The notes under the pieces: generated by a model
The model's input: only the letters and a program-made list of their open reading frames with translations
Databases searched by the model: none
Told to the model about the DNA's origin: nothing
Shown here: piece by piece, positions 1-7,230 of the stretch
How positions within the stretch are numbered: the stretch's first letter is position 1
Layout of the letters: every line of letters starts with the position of its first letter
NCBI GenBank assembly: GCA_026392515.1
Contig: JAPLBY010000022.1
Coordinates: 80,869 to 144,868 of the forward strand
Length of the DNA stretch: 64,000 bases
Reading direction: 5' to 3'
Origin: Actinomycetota bacterium
GTDB taxonomy: Bacteria > Actinomycetota > Actinomycetes > S36-B12 > UBA5976
Position numbers and translations under genes: made by a program

Positions 1-213
1 GCTGGCTTGGCGCAGGCCGTCGATCGAGTTGGAATGAATCGCAATCGCCCACTTCTGTTGGGCAATGTCCGTGGTCAGTTGGCTGACTTGATGGCAGCGC
101 GCGAGCCTTTCTACAAAGAAGTGGCGGCAATTGCGGTTGATACCTCAAAGTTGATTCCTTCCGAAGTGGTTACGGAAATCGTCTCTGAACTAGGAAAGAT
201 TGAAGCGCTATGA
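1..213 (+). CDS. aroK: Shikimate kinase, C-terminal part (cut by window edge)
   Basis: The reading frame is open from base 1 and ends in TGA at 211-213, leaving about 70 residues of a protein that starts outside the window. The piece carries the shikimate kinase lid/adenine end: RNRPLL, followed by an LMAAREPFYKEVA segment in which the Arg and Tyr are family-typical. Shikimate kinase phosphorylates shikimate at the 3-hydroxyl in the cytoplasm. Its stop codon overlaps the aroB start (ATGA), the usual aroK-aroB coupling, which supports the call despite the truncation. Confidence 0.88.
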   Translation, partial: AGLAQAVDRVGMNRNRPLLLGNVRGQLADLMAAREPFYKEVAAIAVDTSKLIPSEVVTEIVSELGKIEAL

Positions 214-1298
214 AGTCGATCCAAGTAACCGCCGAACATGTCTACCAAGTTTTTGTTGGTCGCGACATTCTGGCCGAAGTTGCTAATCACATTGATGGCG
301 CAACTCGAGTAGCGGTAATCCATCCCCAGTCGATGCAGACTGCGGCCGGACAGCTACGACAGAGCCTTTCTAACGTGGAATCAATCTCGATTGAAGTTCC
401 CGATGCCGAGAATGCTAAGACAGCAGCCGTATTGGAATTTTGCTGGATGGCGCTTGGTAGAGCTGGATTCACTCGCAATGACCTGATCATTTCGCTGGGC
501 GGCGGCGCAACAACTGATCTAGCGGGTTTTGTAGCAGCAACTTGGCTCAGAGGAATCCGAGTCGTACACGTGCCGACAACTTTGTTAGCTATGGTGGACG
601 CCGCAGTTGGTGGAAAGACTGGGATCAATACCAGTGAAGGCAAGAATCTAGTCGGTGCGATCTATTCGCCCGCTGCAGTGATCTGTGACATGAACTTTCT
701 GGATTCACAATCTCATGATGATTACATCGGGGGACTTGCAGAAGTAATTAAGTGTGGCTTCATTCGCGATGAGACTATTTTGAACTTGATCGAATCCGAC
801 ATGTTGGGCGCTCAAAGTCCAGGCTGGACTCATGCCCCTGAAGTTATTGCGCGAGCAATTCAAGTGAAGGCAGATGTAGTTGGCGGCGACTTACGAGAGA
901 CTCTCGGAACATCTACGGGTCGCGAAATCTTGAACTACGGACATACTTTTGGACACGCAGTTGAGCGAATTGAGAACTACACCTGGCGTCATGGCAATGC
1001 AGTGAGTGTAGGCATGATGTTTGTTGCCCATCTATCGCAGTTAGCAGGACGACTTGATGAAGACACTGTTAATCGTCACAAAGTTATCTTGAGCGGAGTT
1101 GGCCTGCCTGTTACTTACAACCGTGCAACCTTCGGCCAACTGCACGATGCAATGCGAATTGATAAAAAGAGTCGTGGCTCGAAACTTAGGTTTATCGTTT
1201 TAGAACAGGTTGGAAAACCAGCAATTCTGGAAGCCCCAGATGCGGCGTTGCTGATTGCAGCGCACGGAAAACTAGGGCAGGGTGAAGAGCATGCGTAA
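210..1298 (+). CDS. aroB: 3-dehydroquinate synthase
   Basis: Converts DAHP to 3-dehydroquinate, the second step of the shikimate pathway, using NAD and a divalent metal. The 362 residues match the family length. Visible signatures are the NAD-binding LGGGATTDLAGF, the PTTLLAMVDAAVGGKTG stretch, the metal-ligand segment LAEVIKCGFI, and YGHTFGHA followed by RHGNAVSVGM, which carry the zinc-binding histidines. The start is ATG at 210, overlapping the aroK stop by four bases, so translation is probably coupled. It is the second gene of a shikimate-pepQ-efp-nusB operon. Confidence 0.96.
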   Translation: MKSIQVTAEHVYQVFVGRDILAEVANHIDGATRVAVIHPQSMQTAAGQLRQSLSNVESISIEVPDAENAKTAAVLEFCWMALGRAGFTRNDLIISLGGGATTDLAGFVAATWLRGIRVVHVPTTLLAMVDAAVGGKTGINTSEGKNLVGAIYSPAAVICDMNFLDSQSHDDYIGGLAEVIKCGFIRDETILNLIESDMLGAQSPGWTHAPEVIARAIQVKADVVGGDLRETLGTSTGREILNYGHTFGHAVERIENYTWRHGNAVSVGMMFVAHLSQLAGRLDEDTVNRHKVILSGVGLPVTYNRATFGQLHDAMRIDKKSRGSKLRFIVLEQVGKPAILEAPDAALLIAAHGKLGQGEEHA

Positions 1299-1719
1299 GG
1301 TAATGATCCTCAATGGTCCAAATCTCGATCAACTGGGAACTCGCGAACCTGAGTTGTACGGCACGTTAACGTTGGCTGGAATTGAAACTCTTTGCAAGGA
1401 GACTGCAGCAACTTTGGGTTTTGATGTTGATTTTCGACAAACAAATGACGAAGCAACTTTGATTGGCTGGCTGCACGAGGCAGCAAAATCAGATGTCGCA
1501 GTGATTATGAATCCTGCGGCTTTTACTCATTACTCAGTTGCCATTCGTGACGCTGCAGCCATGCTTACTGCGCCTCTGATTGAGGTGCACTTAAGTAATC
1601 CGATAGCTCGGGAAGAATTCAGACACACGTCATTGATTTCAGGAATCTCCAAAGGAACGATTAGTGGCTTTGGGGCTCAGTCATATGTGCTTGCCTTAAA
1701 TGCCTTAGCAAAGCTGTGA
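1291..1719 (+). CDS. aroQ: Type II 3-dehydroquinate dehydratase
   Basis: Dehydrates 3-dehydroquinate to 3-dehydroshikimate; type II enzymes form cytoplasmic dodecamers of about 145 residues, and this one has 142. Family segments are ILNGPNLDQLGTREPELYG (catalytic Tyr), FRQTNDEA (usually FRQSNHEG), NPAAFTHYSVAIRDA and EVHLSNPIAREEFRH with the conserved His and Arg. I chose ATG at 1291, which begins MRKVMILNGPN, rather than GTG at 1282. It overlaps the end of aroB by eight bases. The NDEA and NPAAF substitutions are mild and leave the catalytic residues intact. Confidence 0.94.
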   Translation: MRKVMILNGPNLDQLGTREPELYGTLTLAGIETLCKETAATLGFDVDFRQTNDEATLIGWLHEAAKSDVAVIMNPAAFTHYSVAIRDAAAMLTAPLIEVHLSNPIAREEFRHTSLISGISKGTISGFGAQSYVLALNALAKL

Positions 1720-2765
1720 CACTAGAACGGATTAGCCGGCTACAACTGCAGATCAAGCCGGGTCAGTATTTTTATGTAACGGATTTGATTAACATCCGTT
1801 ACTTGACTGGGTTTACTGGTTCGAATGCAGCACTGCTAGTAAGTGATTCAAACGCGATTCTGGCTACTGATTCAAGATATGTAATTCAGGCAGCAACTCA
1901 AGTACCAGAGTTACCTGCTGTGATTGGACGAAATTTTCCAGAATTGCTACTTAGCAAACTTCATAAATCTGAAGTACTTGTCGAAGGCGCCAATCTTTCA
2001 ATTGATGTCTACCAAAAGCTTGTTGCATCGGTTGATCACCAATTTTCAACCTCAGTTGGAGTGATTGAGGCGCTACGAGTTGTTAAAGACGAGAGTGAAA
2101 TCGAACTAATCAAGCGAGCATGTGAGATTTCCACAAAGGCCTACTTGGACGTGATTGAGACGGTACGAGTAGGACAATCCGAGAAATTTATTCGAAATGT
2201 TCTTGAGCAACGAATGCGCGAACATGGTGCCGACGATATTGCCTTCGCTTCCATAGTGGCATCCGGACCAAACAGTGCCATTCCTCACCACGAGCCAACT
2301 GACCGCGAACTCCAATCAGGTGATTTCCTCAAGATTGACTTTGGTGCAAAAGTCCAGGGATACCATGCTGATTGCACTCGAACTGCAATTGTAGGAAAGC
2401 CGTCAGGTTGGCAAGCAGAATTGCATTCTGCTGTAACTTCAGCGCAGGAAGCTGGCAGAAAGACAATCCAATCAGGCATTCAATTTACTGAAGTAGAAAA
2501 GGCAGTAAATCTATCTCTGACTGATAGCGGATATCGCGAGTACTTCACACATGGTCTAGGGCACGGAGTTGGACTTGCCATACACGAGGATCCGTTTTTC
2601 GGACGCGTCGAAGCCGCTAAGATTGCACCTAACACAGTCATAACTATTGAACCTGGCGCTTACTTGAAAGATAAGGGTGGCGTCAGAGTCGAAGACACGA
2701 TTGTTGTTAATTCAGAGGGTTACGTAAACCTTACGAATTTGCCCTATGAATTACTGGAACTGTAA
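1716..2765 (+). CDS. pepQ: Xaa-Pro peptidase, M24 family
   Basis: A cytoplasmic dinuclear-metal aminopeptidase/prolidase acting on peptides with proline in the second position. The 349 residues have a creatinase-like N-terminal half and a pita-bread catalytic half. All five metal ligands are visible: Asp208 (KIDFG), Asp219 (HADCT), His283 (GLGHGVG), Glu312 (TIEPG) and Glu326 (RVEDT). The GTG start overlaps the aroQ TGA by four bases. In actinobacteria an M24 peptidase next to efp is a frequent arrangement. The exact substrate (prolidase or aminopeptidase P) cannot be told from sequence; a second M24 peptidase lies at 15434-16531. Confidence 0.9.
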   Translation: MTLERISRLQLQIKPGQYFYVTDLINIRYLTGFTGSNAALLVSDSNAILATDSRYVIQAATQVPELPAVIGRNFPELLLSKLHKSEVLVEGANLSIDVYQKLVASVDHQFSTSVGVIEALRVVKDESEIELIKRACEISTKAYLDVIETVRVGQSEKFIRNVLEQRMREHGADDIAFASIVASGPNSAIPHHEPTDRELQSGDFLKIDFGAKVQGYHADCTRTAIVGKPSGWQAELHSAVTSAQEAGRKTIQSGIQFTEVEKAVNLSLTDSGYREYFTHGLGHGVGLAIHEDPFFGRVEAAKIAPNTVITIEPGAYLKDKGGVRVEDTIVVNSEGYVNLTNLPYELLEL

Positions 2766-2785
2766 GTACTTAACAAGGAGTGCAA

Positions 2786-3346
2786 GTGGCCTCAACTAAT
2801 GATCTAAAAAATGGACTTGTCCTAAACATCGATGGACAACTCTGGACCGTTGTTGAGTTTCAGCACGTTAAGCCAGGTAAGGGTCCCGCTTTCGTGCGCA
2901 CCAAGTTAAAGAATATACTTTCAGGCAAGGTAGTTGACAAGACATTTAACGCAGGTGTCTCAGTTGAAACTGCTGATGTTGATAAACGAAACATGCAGTA
3001 CTTGTATCGCGATGGCGACGGCTGGATCTTTATGGACCTACAAACTTTCGAGCAGTACACCTTGTCAGACGCAATTGTTGGTGATGGATCCAAGTACATG
3101 TTGGAGAACCAAGAAGGCGTCGTAGCAATTCATAACGACCTTCCGATTTATCTTGAACTTCCAGCGAGCGTGGAATTGATGATCACTTACACCGAGCCAG
3201 GTTTACAGGGCGATCGCTCAAGTGCAGGCAGCAAGCCAGCAACCCTTGAAACTGGTGCGGAGATTAAAGTTCCACTTTTCATCGAATCAAACACCAAGGT
3301 CAAAGTTGATACTCGAGATGGTTCGTACTTAGGTCGAGTTAACTAA
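2786..3346 (+). CDS. efp: Translation elongation factor P
   Basis: EF-P binds ribosomes stalled on polyproline and promotes peptide-bond formation. The 186-residue protein has the three beta-barrel domains expected. I chose GTG at 2786 ([10 protein letters not shown], the standard actinobacterial N-terminus); AAGGAG sits five bases upstream. The loop at residues 29-34 reads KPGKGP, the symmetrical proline-containing form reported for actinobacterial EF-P that works without lysine modification. It lies 20 bases after the M24 peptidase gene and directly abuts nusB. Confidence 0.97.
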   Translation: MASTNDLKNGLVLNIDGQLWTVVEFQHVKPGKGPAFVRTKLKNILSGKVVDKTFNAGVSVETADVDKRNMQYLYRDGDGWIFMDLQTFEQYTLSDAIVGDGSKYMLENQEGVVAIHNDLPIYLELPASVELMITYTEPGLQGDRSSAGSKPATLETGAEIKVPLFIESNTKVKVDTRDGSYLGRVN

Positions 3347-3745
3347 GTGCGCACTAGAACAAAAGCTCGACAGCGCGCTGTTGAATCACTTTTCGAAGCT
3401 GAACAACGTGGCGTATTGTCAACGGAAATTTTCGAACGTAACCCCGATGTTAACGACTATGCAATCGAACTTGCCGGACTCGTTGAACTTCATATGGATC
3501 GAATCGATGAAGTGATTTCTACCTACTCCCAAGATTGGCCGCTAGAACGTATGCCGGCGGTAGATCGAGCCATCGTTCGAGTAGCAATTGCAGAATTGCT
3601 TTGGCTTCCTGAGGTAGATAGCGGGGTAGCGGTTTCAGAAGCTGTTGAAATTGCTGCAACTTTGAGTACGCCAGAATCTGGCAAATTTATCAATGGTGTC
3701 TTGGGGCAAATTGCGAACATTAGAGGCTCGCTTACCGGTTTGTAA
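3347..3745 (+). CDS. nusB: Transcription antitermination factor NusB
   Basis: An all-helical RNA-binding factor that joins NusE/S10 on boxA for rRNA antitermination. At 132 residues it is of normal length. It opens with the RTKARQRAVESLFEAEQRG segment typical of NusB and ends with the conserved VAVSEAVEIA and KFINGVLGQIA motifs. The GTG start immediately follows the efp stop codon with no spacer, so it is the last gene of the aroK-to-nusB operon. The efp-nusB pairing is widespread in actinobacteria. Confidence 0.95.
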   Translation: MRTRTKARQRAVESLFEAEQRGVLSTEIFERNPDVNDYAIELAGLVELHMDRIDEVISTYSQDWPLERMPAVDRAIVRVAIAELLWLPEVDSGVAVSEAVEIAATLSTPESGKFINGVLGQIANIRGSLTGL

Positions 3746-3758
3746 AAGTTTTAGATCG

Positions 3759-3832
3759 TGCCCTGAGTGGGATTCGAACCCACACTGAACGGTGTTTGAG
3801 ACCGCGCTCTCTGCCAGTTGGAGTACCAGGGC
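3759..3832 (-). tRNA. tRNA-Leu (anticodon CAA) with a short variable loop
   Basis: Reading the complement: acceptor GCCCTGG pairs with TCAGGGC, discriminator A; D stem CTC/GAG with an 11-nt loop containing TGG; anticodon stem GCGGT/ACCGT with loop CTCAAAC (anticodon CAA at 3796-3798); T arm GTGGG-TTCGAAT-CCCAC. The 3-bp D stem and 11-nt D loop are exactly tRNA-Leu architecture, as in the second tRNA-Leu at 38348. The variable region, however, is only five bases (TCAGT) instead of a long arm. CCA is not encoded. It lies antisense to the gap between nusB and pgsA. Confidence 0.88.
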
Positions 3833-3883
3833 TTATTTTTCTTCTCGGGAAAGGCTATCGCATAGAAACACCATGGTTGACCG

Positions 3884-3889
3884 TAGGCT
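3884..3889 (+). promoter_or_regulatory. -10 box of a leaderless promoter for pgsA
   Basis: TAGGCT followed by exactly six bases and then the ATG of pgsA. No Shine-Dalgarno sequence precedes the start, so transcription probably begins at or beside the start codon. No good -35 hexamer is visible. The arrangement recurs at many genes in this window. Confidence 0.6.
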
Positions 3890-3895
3890 TGCGAT

Positions 3896-4486
3896 ATGGC
3901 AAATCCAACGCAGTTAGGTGTTGCTAACAGCAATTGGACTATTCCAAATGCACTTAGTGCATTGCGACTGCTCGGCGTCCCGGTTTTCTTCTGGCTAATT
4001 GTTGGTCCAGAAAATGATGGCTTAGCGCTAGTTATTTTGATCATTAGCTCGTTCACTGATTGGCTCGATGGGTTTCTGGCTAGAAAACTAAATCAATTCA
4101 GTCGACTAGGAGAGTTGCTCGACCCGCTTGCTGACCGACTGTATGTAGTTGCTGCGTTAGCGGCGCTATATATCCGAGACTTACTGCCAATCTGGGTTGT
4201 AGTCGCGTTGATTTTGCGCGATGTCTTAATGTCTTTGCTTTTGATTTACTTAAAGCGGTTTGGACTTACCGGTATTCCCGTTCATTTCGTGGGCAAAGCC
4301 GCAACTATGAACCTGCTCTACGCGCTTCCACTCGTGCTACTCGGAACGTATAGCGGCCTTGTTGGCCAAGTGGCACATGTATTTGGTTGGGCATTCCTAA
4401 TTTGGGGTATCACTATGTATTGGTACGCAGGTTTGCTGTATTACCGTCAGGTATTTGAAATGAGAAGAGAGCTTCATGCGAGTTGA
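3896..4486 (+). CDS. pgsA: CDP-alcohol phosphatidyltransferase (PgsA2-like)
   Basis: A membrane enzyme transferring a phosphatidyl group from CDP-diacylglycerol to an alcohol, probably glycerol 3-phosphate. The complete family motif is present: Asp55, Asp58-Gly59, Ala62-Arg63, Gly72, Asp76 and Asp80 in the DxxDGxxAR(x8)GxxxDxxxD pattern. Several hydrophobic segments follow over 196 residues. It occupies the position of M. tuberculosis pgsA2 (Rv1822) ahead of the DUF881/gcvH/garA block. The alcohol substrate (glycerol phosphate, inositol phosphate or other) cannot be fixed from sequence alone. The start is supported by the upstream leaderless promoter. Confidence 0.88.
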   Translation: MANPTQLGVANSNWTIPNALSALRLLGVPVFFWLIVGPENDGLALVILIISSFTDWLDGFLARKLNQFSRLGELLDPLADRLYVVAALAALYIRDLLPIWVVVALILRDVLMSLLLIYLKRFGLTGIPVHFVGKAATMNLLYALPLVLLGTYSGLVGQVAHVFGWAFLIWGITMYWYAGLLYYRQVFEMRRELHAS

Positions 4487-5270
4487 TGCATCACTTGATG
4501 CGCTACTAGCCGATGCGTTGGCTTCTGATTACGCAAACACCGCACCTAATCAAAACTCTGGGCGACTGAGAGTCTTTTTCATCGCTGGCGCCGCGACGTT
4601 AGTAACTCTGGTTCTTGGCATGGCCATTGCGCAAACCAGAATTCAGGCAAGTGAAAACTCGTTGACTAGAGATGCACTTGTGGAGCGCGTCACTGCTGCT
4701 GACCGTCGAGTACAAGAGCTGGAAGTGTCAGTGCTAACTGCACAAAACGATTTACTTAACGCCGAGGCCGCCACGTTGGCCGGAACTTCACTAGGTGAGC
4801 AAGCTCGAGCGAGGCTAGATCGACTCCGCATCGCTACTGGTCAGACTGAGGTAACAGGTGATGGAGTAACGGTAACCATAGATGATGCGCCAATAGATCC
4901 GTTACAAGGCGATGAAACACCTCCAGGCAAAGTCATAGATCGAGACCTTCAGATGATTGTGAATGGTCTTTGGCAAGCAGGCGCGACCGACATAGCAATA
5001 AACGGCCGCAGACTGACTCCAACATCGGCCATTCGCGCAGCCGGGGAGGCAATCCTGGTCAACTATCGTCCAATGTCACCACCTTACGTAGTGTCGGCAA
5101 TCGGTTCTGATGCTGATCAGTTGGCTGGTCGGTTTAGAGAAAATCCGGCAGGGCTATTGCTTGAAGTGTTAGAGACGCAATACGGCGTAATCTGGGAACT
5201 ACAGACTGTAGGGGACATCACGTTACCTGCGGCTAGTTCTACATCCAAGAACAGTGAGGACGCACCATGA
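4476..5270 (+). CDS. DUF881 (YlxW-like) membrane-anchored protein
   Basis: 264 residues: a short cytoplasmic tail, one membrane helix at about residues 31-51, a coiled-coil stretch to about residue 105, then the extracytoplasmic DUF881 domain with the VTIDDAP and MIVNGLWQAGATDIAINGRR segments typical of the family. Function is not established; homologues sit near division or envelope genes in Firmicutes and beside gcvH-garA in actinobacteria (Rv1823). The ATG overlaps the end of pgsA by 11 bases and the stop overlaps the next gene by four, so it is translated within the pgsA operon. Confidence 0.85.
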   Translation: MRVDASLDALLADALASDYANTAPNQNSGRLRVFFIAGAATLVTLVLGMAIAQTRIQASENSLTRDALVERVTAADRRVQELEVSVLTAQNDLLNAEAATLAGTSLGEQARARLDRLRIATGQTEVTGDGVTVTIDDAPIDPLQGDETPPGKVIDRDLQMIVNGLWQAGATDIAINGRRLTPTSAIRAAGEAILVNYRPMSPPYVVSAIGSDADQLAGRFRENPAGLLLEVLETQYGVIWELQTVGDITLPAASSTSKNSEDAP

Positions 5271-5599
5271 TTCCAGCAATCGGTTTGCTAGTTGGAATCG
5301 TACTTGGACTTTTGCTGCAACCAACAGTTCCTGTGTGGCTACAGCCTTACCTTCCGATCGCAGTGGTGGCAGCACTTGATGCGGTGTTCGGAGCATTTAG
5401 ATCAGTGCTTGACGGTTTGTTCAATGACCGAATTTTTGTGATCTCATTTTTATCAAACGTTTTAGTCGCAGCCGTGATTGTTTTCCTTGGTGATCAACTT
5501 GGCGTTGGATCCCAGATGTCTACCGGCGTTGTAGTTGTGTTAACTATGCGCATCTTCGCCAACGTTGCTGCTATTAGAAGACATTTGCTGAAGGCCTAA
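5267..5599 (+). CDS. sbp: Small basic protein Sbp (DUF1290)
   Basis: A 110-residue integral membrane protein with three hydrophobic segments, including the family's conserved central stretch with AALDAVFGAFRS and the LVAAVIVFLGDQLG helix. It matches Rv1824 and the Bacillus sbp/YlxX-region protein. Function is unknown; it is consistently found with DUF881 genes and is presumed to act at the membrane. It overlaps the preceding DUF881 gene by four bases (ATGA) and precedes the second DUF881 gene by two bases, suggesting a three-protein unit. Confidence 0.88.
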   Translation: MIPAIGLLVGIVLGLLLQPTVPVWLQPYLPIAVVAALDAVFGAFRSVLDGLFNDRIFVISFLSNVLVAAVIVFLGDQLGVGSQMSTGVVVVLTMRIFANVAAIRRHLLKA

Positions 5600-5601
5600 G
5601 T

Positions 5602-6339
5602 ATGGGATCGCACTCAGCACCACGCAGAGCCAGACCAGCGCGAACTGGAGAAGAGGCACGCTTTCGACTAAAGCGCACACTCAGTCCGCAGCGCAGTGGC
5701 ACCCAAGTTGTTATCACCGTTTTGTTCGTAGCTCTTGGATTTACATTGACCGCAGCAATAGCTGACAGTGAGTCTGAATCGATTCTTGCGAATGCGCGCC
5801 AAAGTGATCTAGTTAGTCTGTTGGATGATTTAGCGCAACGCGAAGCCCGACTTGAAGCGGAAAACACCAGACTTGAAGATGCTCGGGAAACTTTATTGGG
5901 TGGCGATGAATATTCAGCACTTAATGAGGCGAAGCGTAGAGCTGATGCGCTGGGCGTATTAGCGGGTAGTGAAACCATCATTGGAACTGGAATCGAAGTT
6001 TCGATTTCGGGAAACCTGACCGCCTCGACGCTAATTGATGCAATTCAGGAGCTGCGAGACGCAGGAGCAACTGCTATTCAAATATCAGACCGAGGGTTGG
6101 CTGTTCGTCTCGTAGCCAACAGCTGGTTTGCAGATAGTTCGAGTGGCATCACGGTTACTGGCACAGCGCTGCAGGTACCAATCAAAATCTCAGTAATAGG
6201 CGATCCTTCGGTCTTGAAACCCGCCATTGAAATTCCAGGTGGCTTGGTGGATACCGTAGGTTCCGGCGGTGGCGAAGTGGTAATCACGGAAAGTGAAAAT
6301 GTGGACATTTCGGCTATCGTGCCCCTGCCTAAATCCTAG
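5602..6339 (+). CDS. Second DUF881 membrane-anchored protein
   Basis: 245 residues with a basic N-terminus, one membrane helix at about residues 36-56, a coiled-coil region (residues 70-100) and the C-terminal DUF881 domain (LIDAIQELRDAGATAIQISD). It is a paralogue of the gene at 4476-5270 and corresponds to Rv1825. It starts two bases after sbp. The two DUF881 proteins flanking one Sbp could form a heteromeric membrane complex; this is inference from order only. GAAGTGGTAATCACG near the end shows no unusual composition. Confidence 0.85.
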   Translation: MGSHSAPRRARPARTGEEARFRLKRTLSPQRSGTQVVITVLFVALGFTLTAAIADSESESILANARQSDLVSLLDDLAQREARLEAENTRLEDARETLLGGDEYSALNEAKRRADALGVLAGSETIIGTGIEVSISGNLTASTLIDAIQELRDAGATAIQISDRGLAVRLVANSWFADSSSGITVTGTALQVPIKISVIGDPSVLKPAIEIPGGLVDTVGSGGGEVVITESENVDISAIVPLPKS

Positions 6340-6351
6340 ATAGGAATGGCG

Positions 6352-6357
6352 TACGCT
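6352..6357 (+). promoter_or_regulatory. -10 box of a leaderless promoter for gcvH
   Basis: TACGCT followed by six bases (6358-6363) and the ATG at 6364. This geometry is the reason for choosing 6364 rather than the in-frame ATG at 6346 as the gcvH start. Confidence 0.55.
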
Positions 6358-6363
6358 TTATTT

Positions 6364-6756
6364 ATGAGCAACATACCTGCAGATTTGAATTACACCGCCG
6401 AGCACGAATGGGTTCAGGTTATTGATGAATCCACGATCCGCTTTGGAATTACTGACTATGCCCAAGATGCCCTAGGTGACATCGTGTTTGTGTCCTTGCC
6501 AAATGTTGGAGATAGCTTGACCGCTGGTGGCACCTGCGGCGAAGTGGAGTCCACTAAGAGCGTCAGTGACATCTATGCACCAGTTTCCGGCGAAGTTATT
6601 GCACGTAACGATGCAATTGAAACCGCGCCAGACACCCTTAACTCAGATCCATACAAGAATGGCTGGATAGTTGATGTTCGAGTGGCTGGAAATGCTTCCG
6701 AACTAGCAGCTGCTCTTATGGATGCTGCGGGCTACCAGGCACTAACTTCAAGTTAA
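6364..6756 (+). CDS. gcvH: Glycine cleavage system H protein
   Basis: Lipoyl carrier of the glycine cleavage system, shuttling the aminomethyl group from P to T protein. The 130 residues are typical. The lipoylation site is the Lys in GEVESTKSVSDIY, and the N-terminus TAEHEWVQ and C-terminal PYKNGWIVDV segments are family hallmarks. The start at 6364 (MSNIPADLNYTAEHEW) is set by the leaderless -10 and by the family N-terminus; ATG at 6346 would add six unrelated residues. Its partner gcvP is at 9567; gcvT is not in this window. Confidence 0.95.
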   Translation: MSNIPADLNYTAEHEWVQVIDESTIRFGITDYAQDALGDIVFVSLPNVGDSLTAGGTCGEVESTKSVSDIYAPVSGEVIARNDAIETAPDTLNSDPYKNGWIVDVRVAGNASELAAALMDAAGYQALTSS

Positions 6757-6765
6757 ACCTCACGT

Positions 6766-6771
6766 TAAGGT
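6766..6771 (+). promoter_or_regulatory. -10 box of a leaderless promoter for garA
   Basis: TAAGGT, six bases (AGAGAC), then the garA ATG at 6778. There is no Shine-Dalgarno sequence. garA can therefore be expressed independently of gcvH. Confidence 0.6.
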
Positions 6772-6777
6772 AGAGAC

Positions 6778-7230
6778 ATGAGTGGTCACGGAGACGAGCC
6801 AGAACTAACTAAGGCTGTGCCCTTAGAGTCTGATGCAACCGGTGTAATTCCAGTTGCGAGCGATCCCGAAACCGGTGAACTTGGTCCAATCGATGCTGCC
6901 AAAATTGCTAACTTAGCGAGTGGCTCGGCGCACCTTGTAGTTCGCAGGGGAGCCATGGAGGGAATGCAGTTCCCGCTGCTACCTAATGAGCAAATGACTA
7001 TTGGCCGTTCTTCAGACAGCAAGGTATTTCTAGACGATGTCACGGTATCGCGTAAGCACGCTTCTGTTTCGTTAGTTGGTTCGGATTGGGTGCTTAGTGA
7101 CTCAGGTTCGCTGAATGGTACTTACGTTAATAAACATCGAGTAACTACAACCGCACTTGTGAATGGCGATGAACTGCAGATCGGTAAATTCCGGTTTGTT
7201 TTCGTGCTGGCACCAACTGCAGGGCAGTAA
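6778..7230 (+). CDS. garA: FHA-domain regulator GarA/OdhI-like
   Basis: GarA is a small FHA protein that, when unphosphorylated, inhibits 2-oxoglutarate decarboxylase/dehydrogenase and controls glutamate metabolism. Here 150 residues end in a clear FHA domain (about 52-144) with IGRSSDS, VSRKHA and GSLNGTYVN, and the GDELQIGKFRFVF strand as in mycobacterial GarA. The disordered N-terminus differs: the phospho-acceptor motif ETTSVF is represented by DATGVI, which keeps one Thr (Thr21) and lacks the neighbouring one. Context is exactly that of Rv1827, between gcvH and the Rv1828-type regulator. The FHA call is firm; the metabolic target is inferred. Confidence 0.9.
   Translation: MSGHGDEPELTKAVPLESDATGVIPVASDPETGELGPIDAAKIANLASGSAHLVVRRGAMEGMQFPLLPNEQMTIGRSSDSKVFLDDVTVSRKHASVSLVGSDWVLSDSGSLNGTYVNKHRVTTTALVNGDELQIGKFRFVFVLAPTAGQ

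Noticed and set aside
3759-3832. Pseudogene interpretation of the tRNA-Leu(CAA)
   Set aside because: All stems pair, invariant T-loop and anticodon-loop bases are present and the discriminator is A, so decay is unlikely; only the variable arm is reduced.
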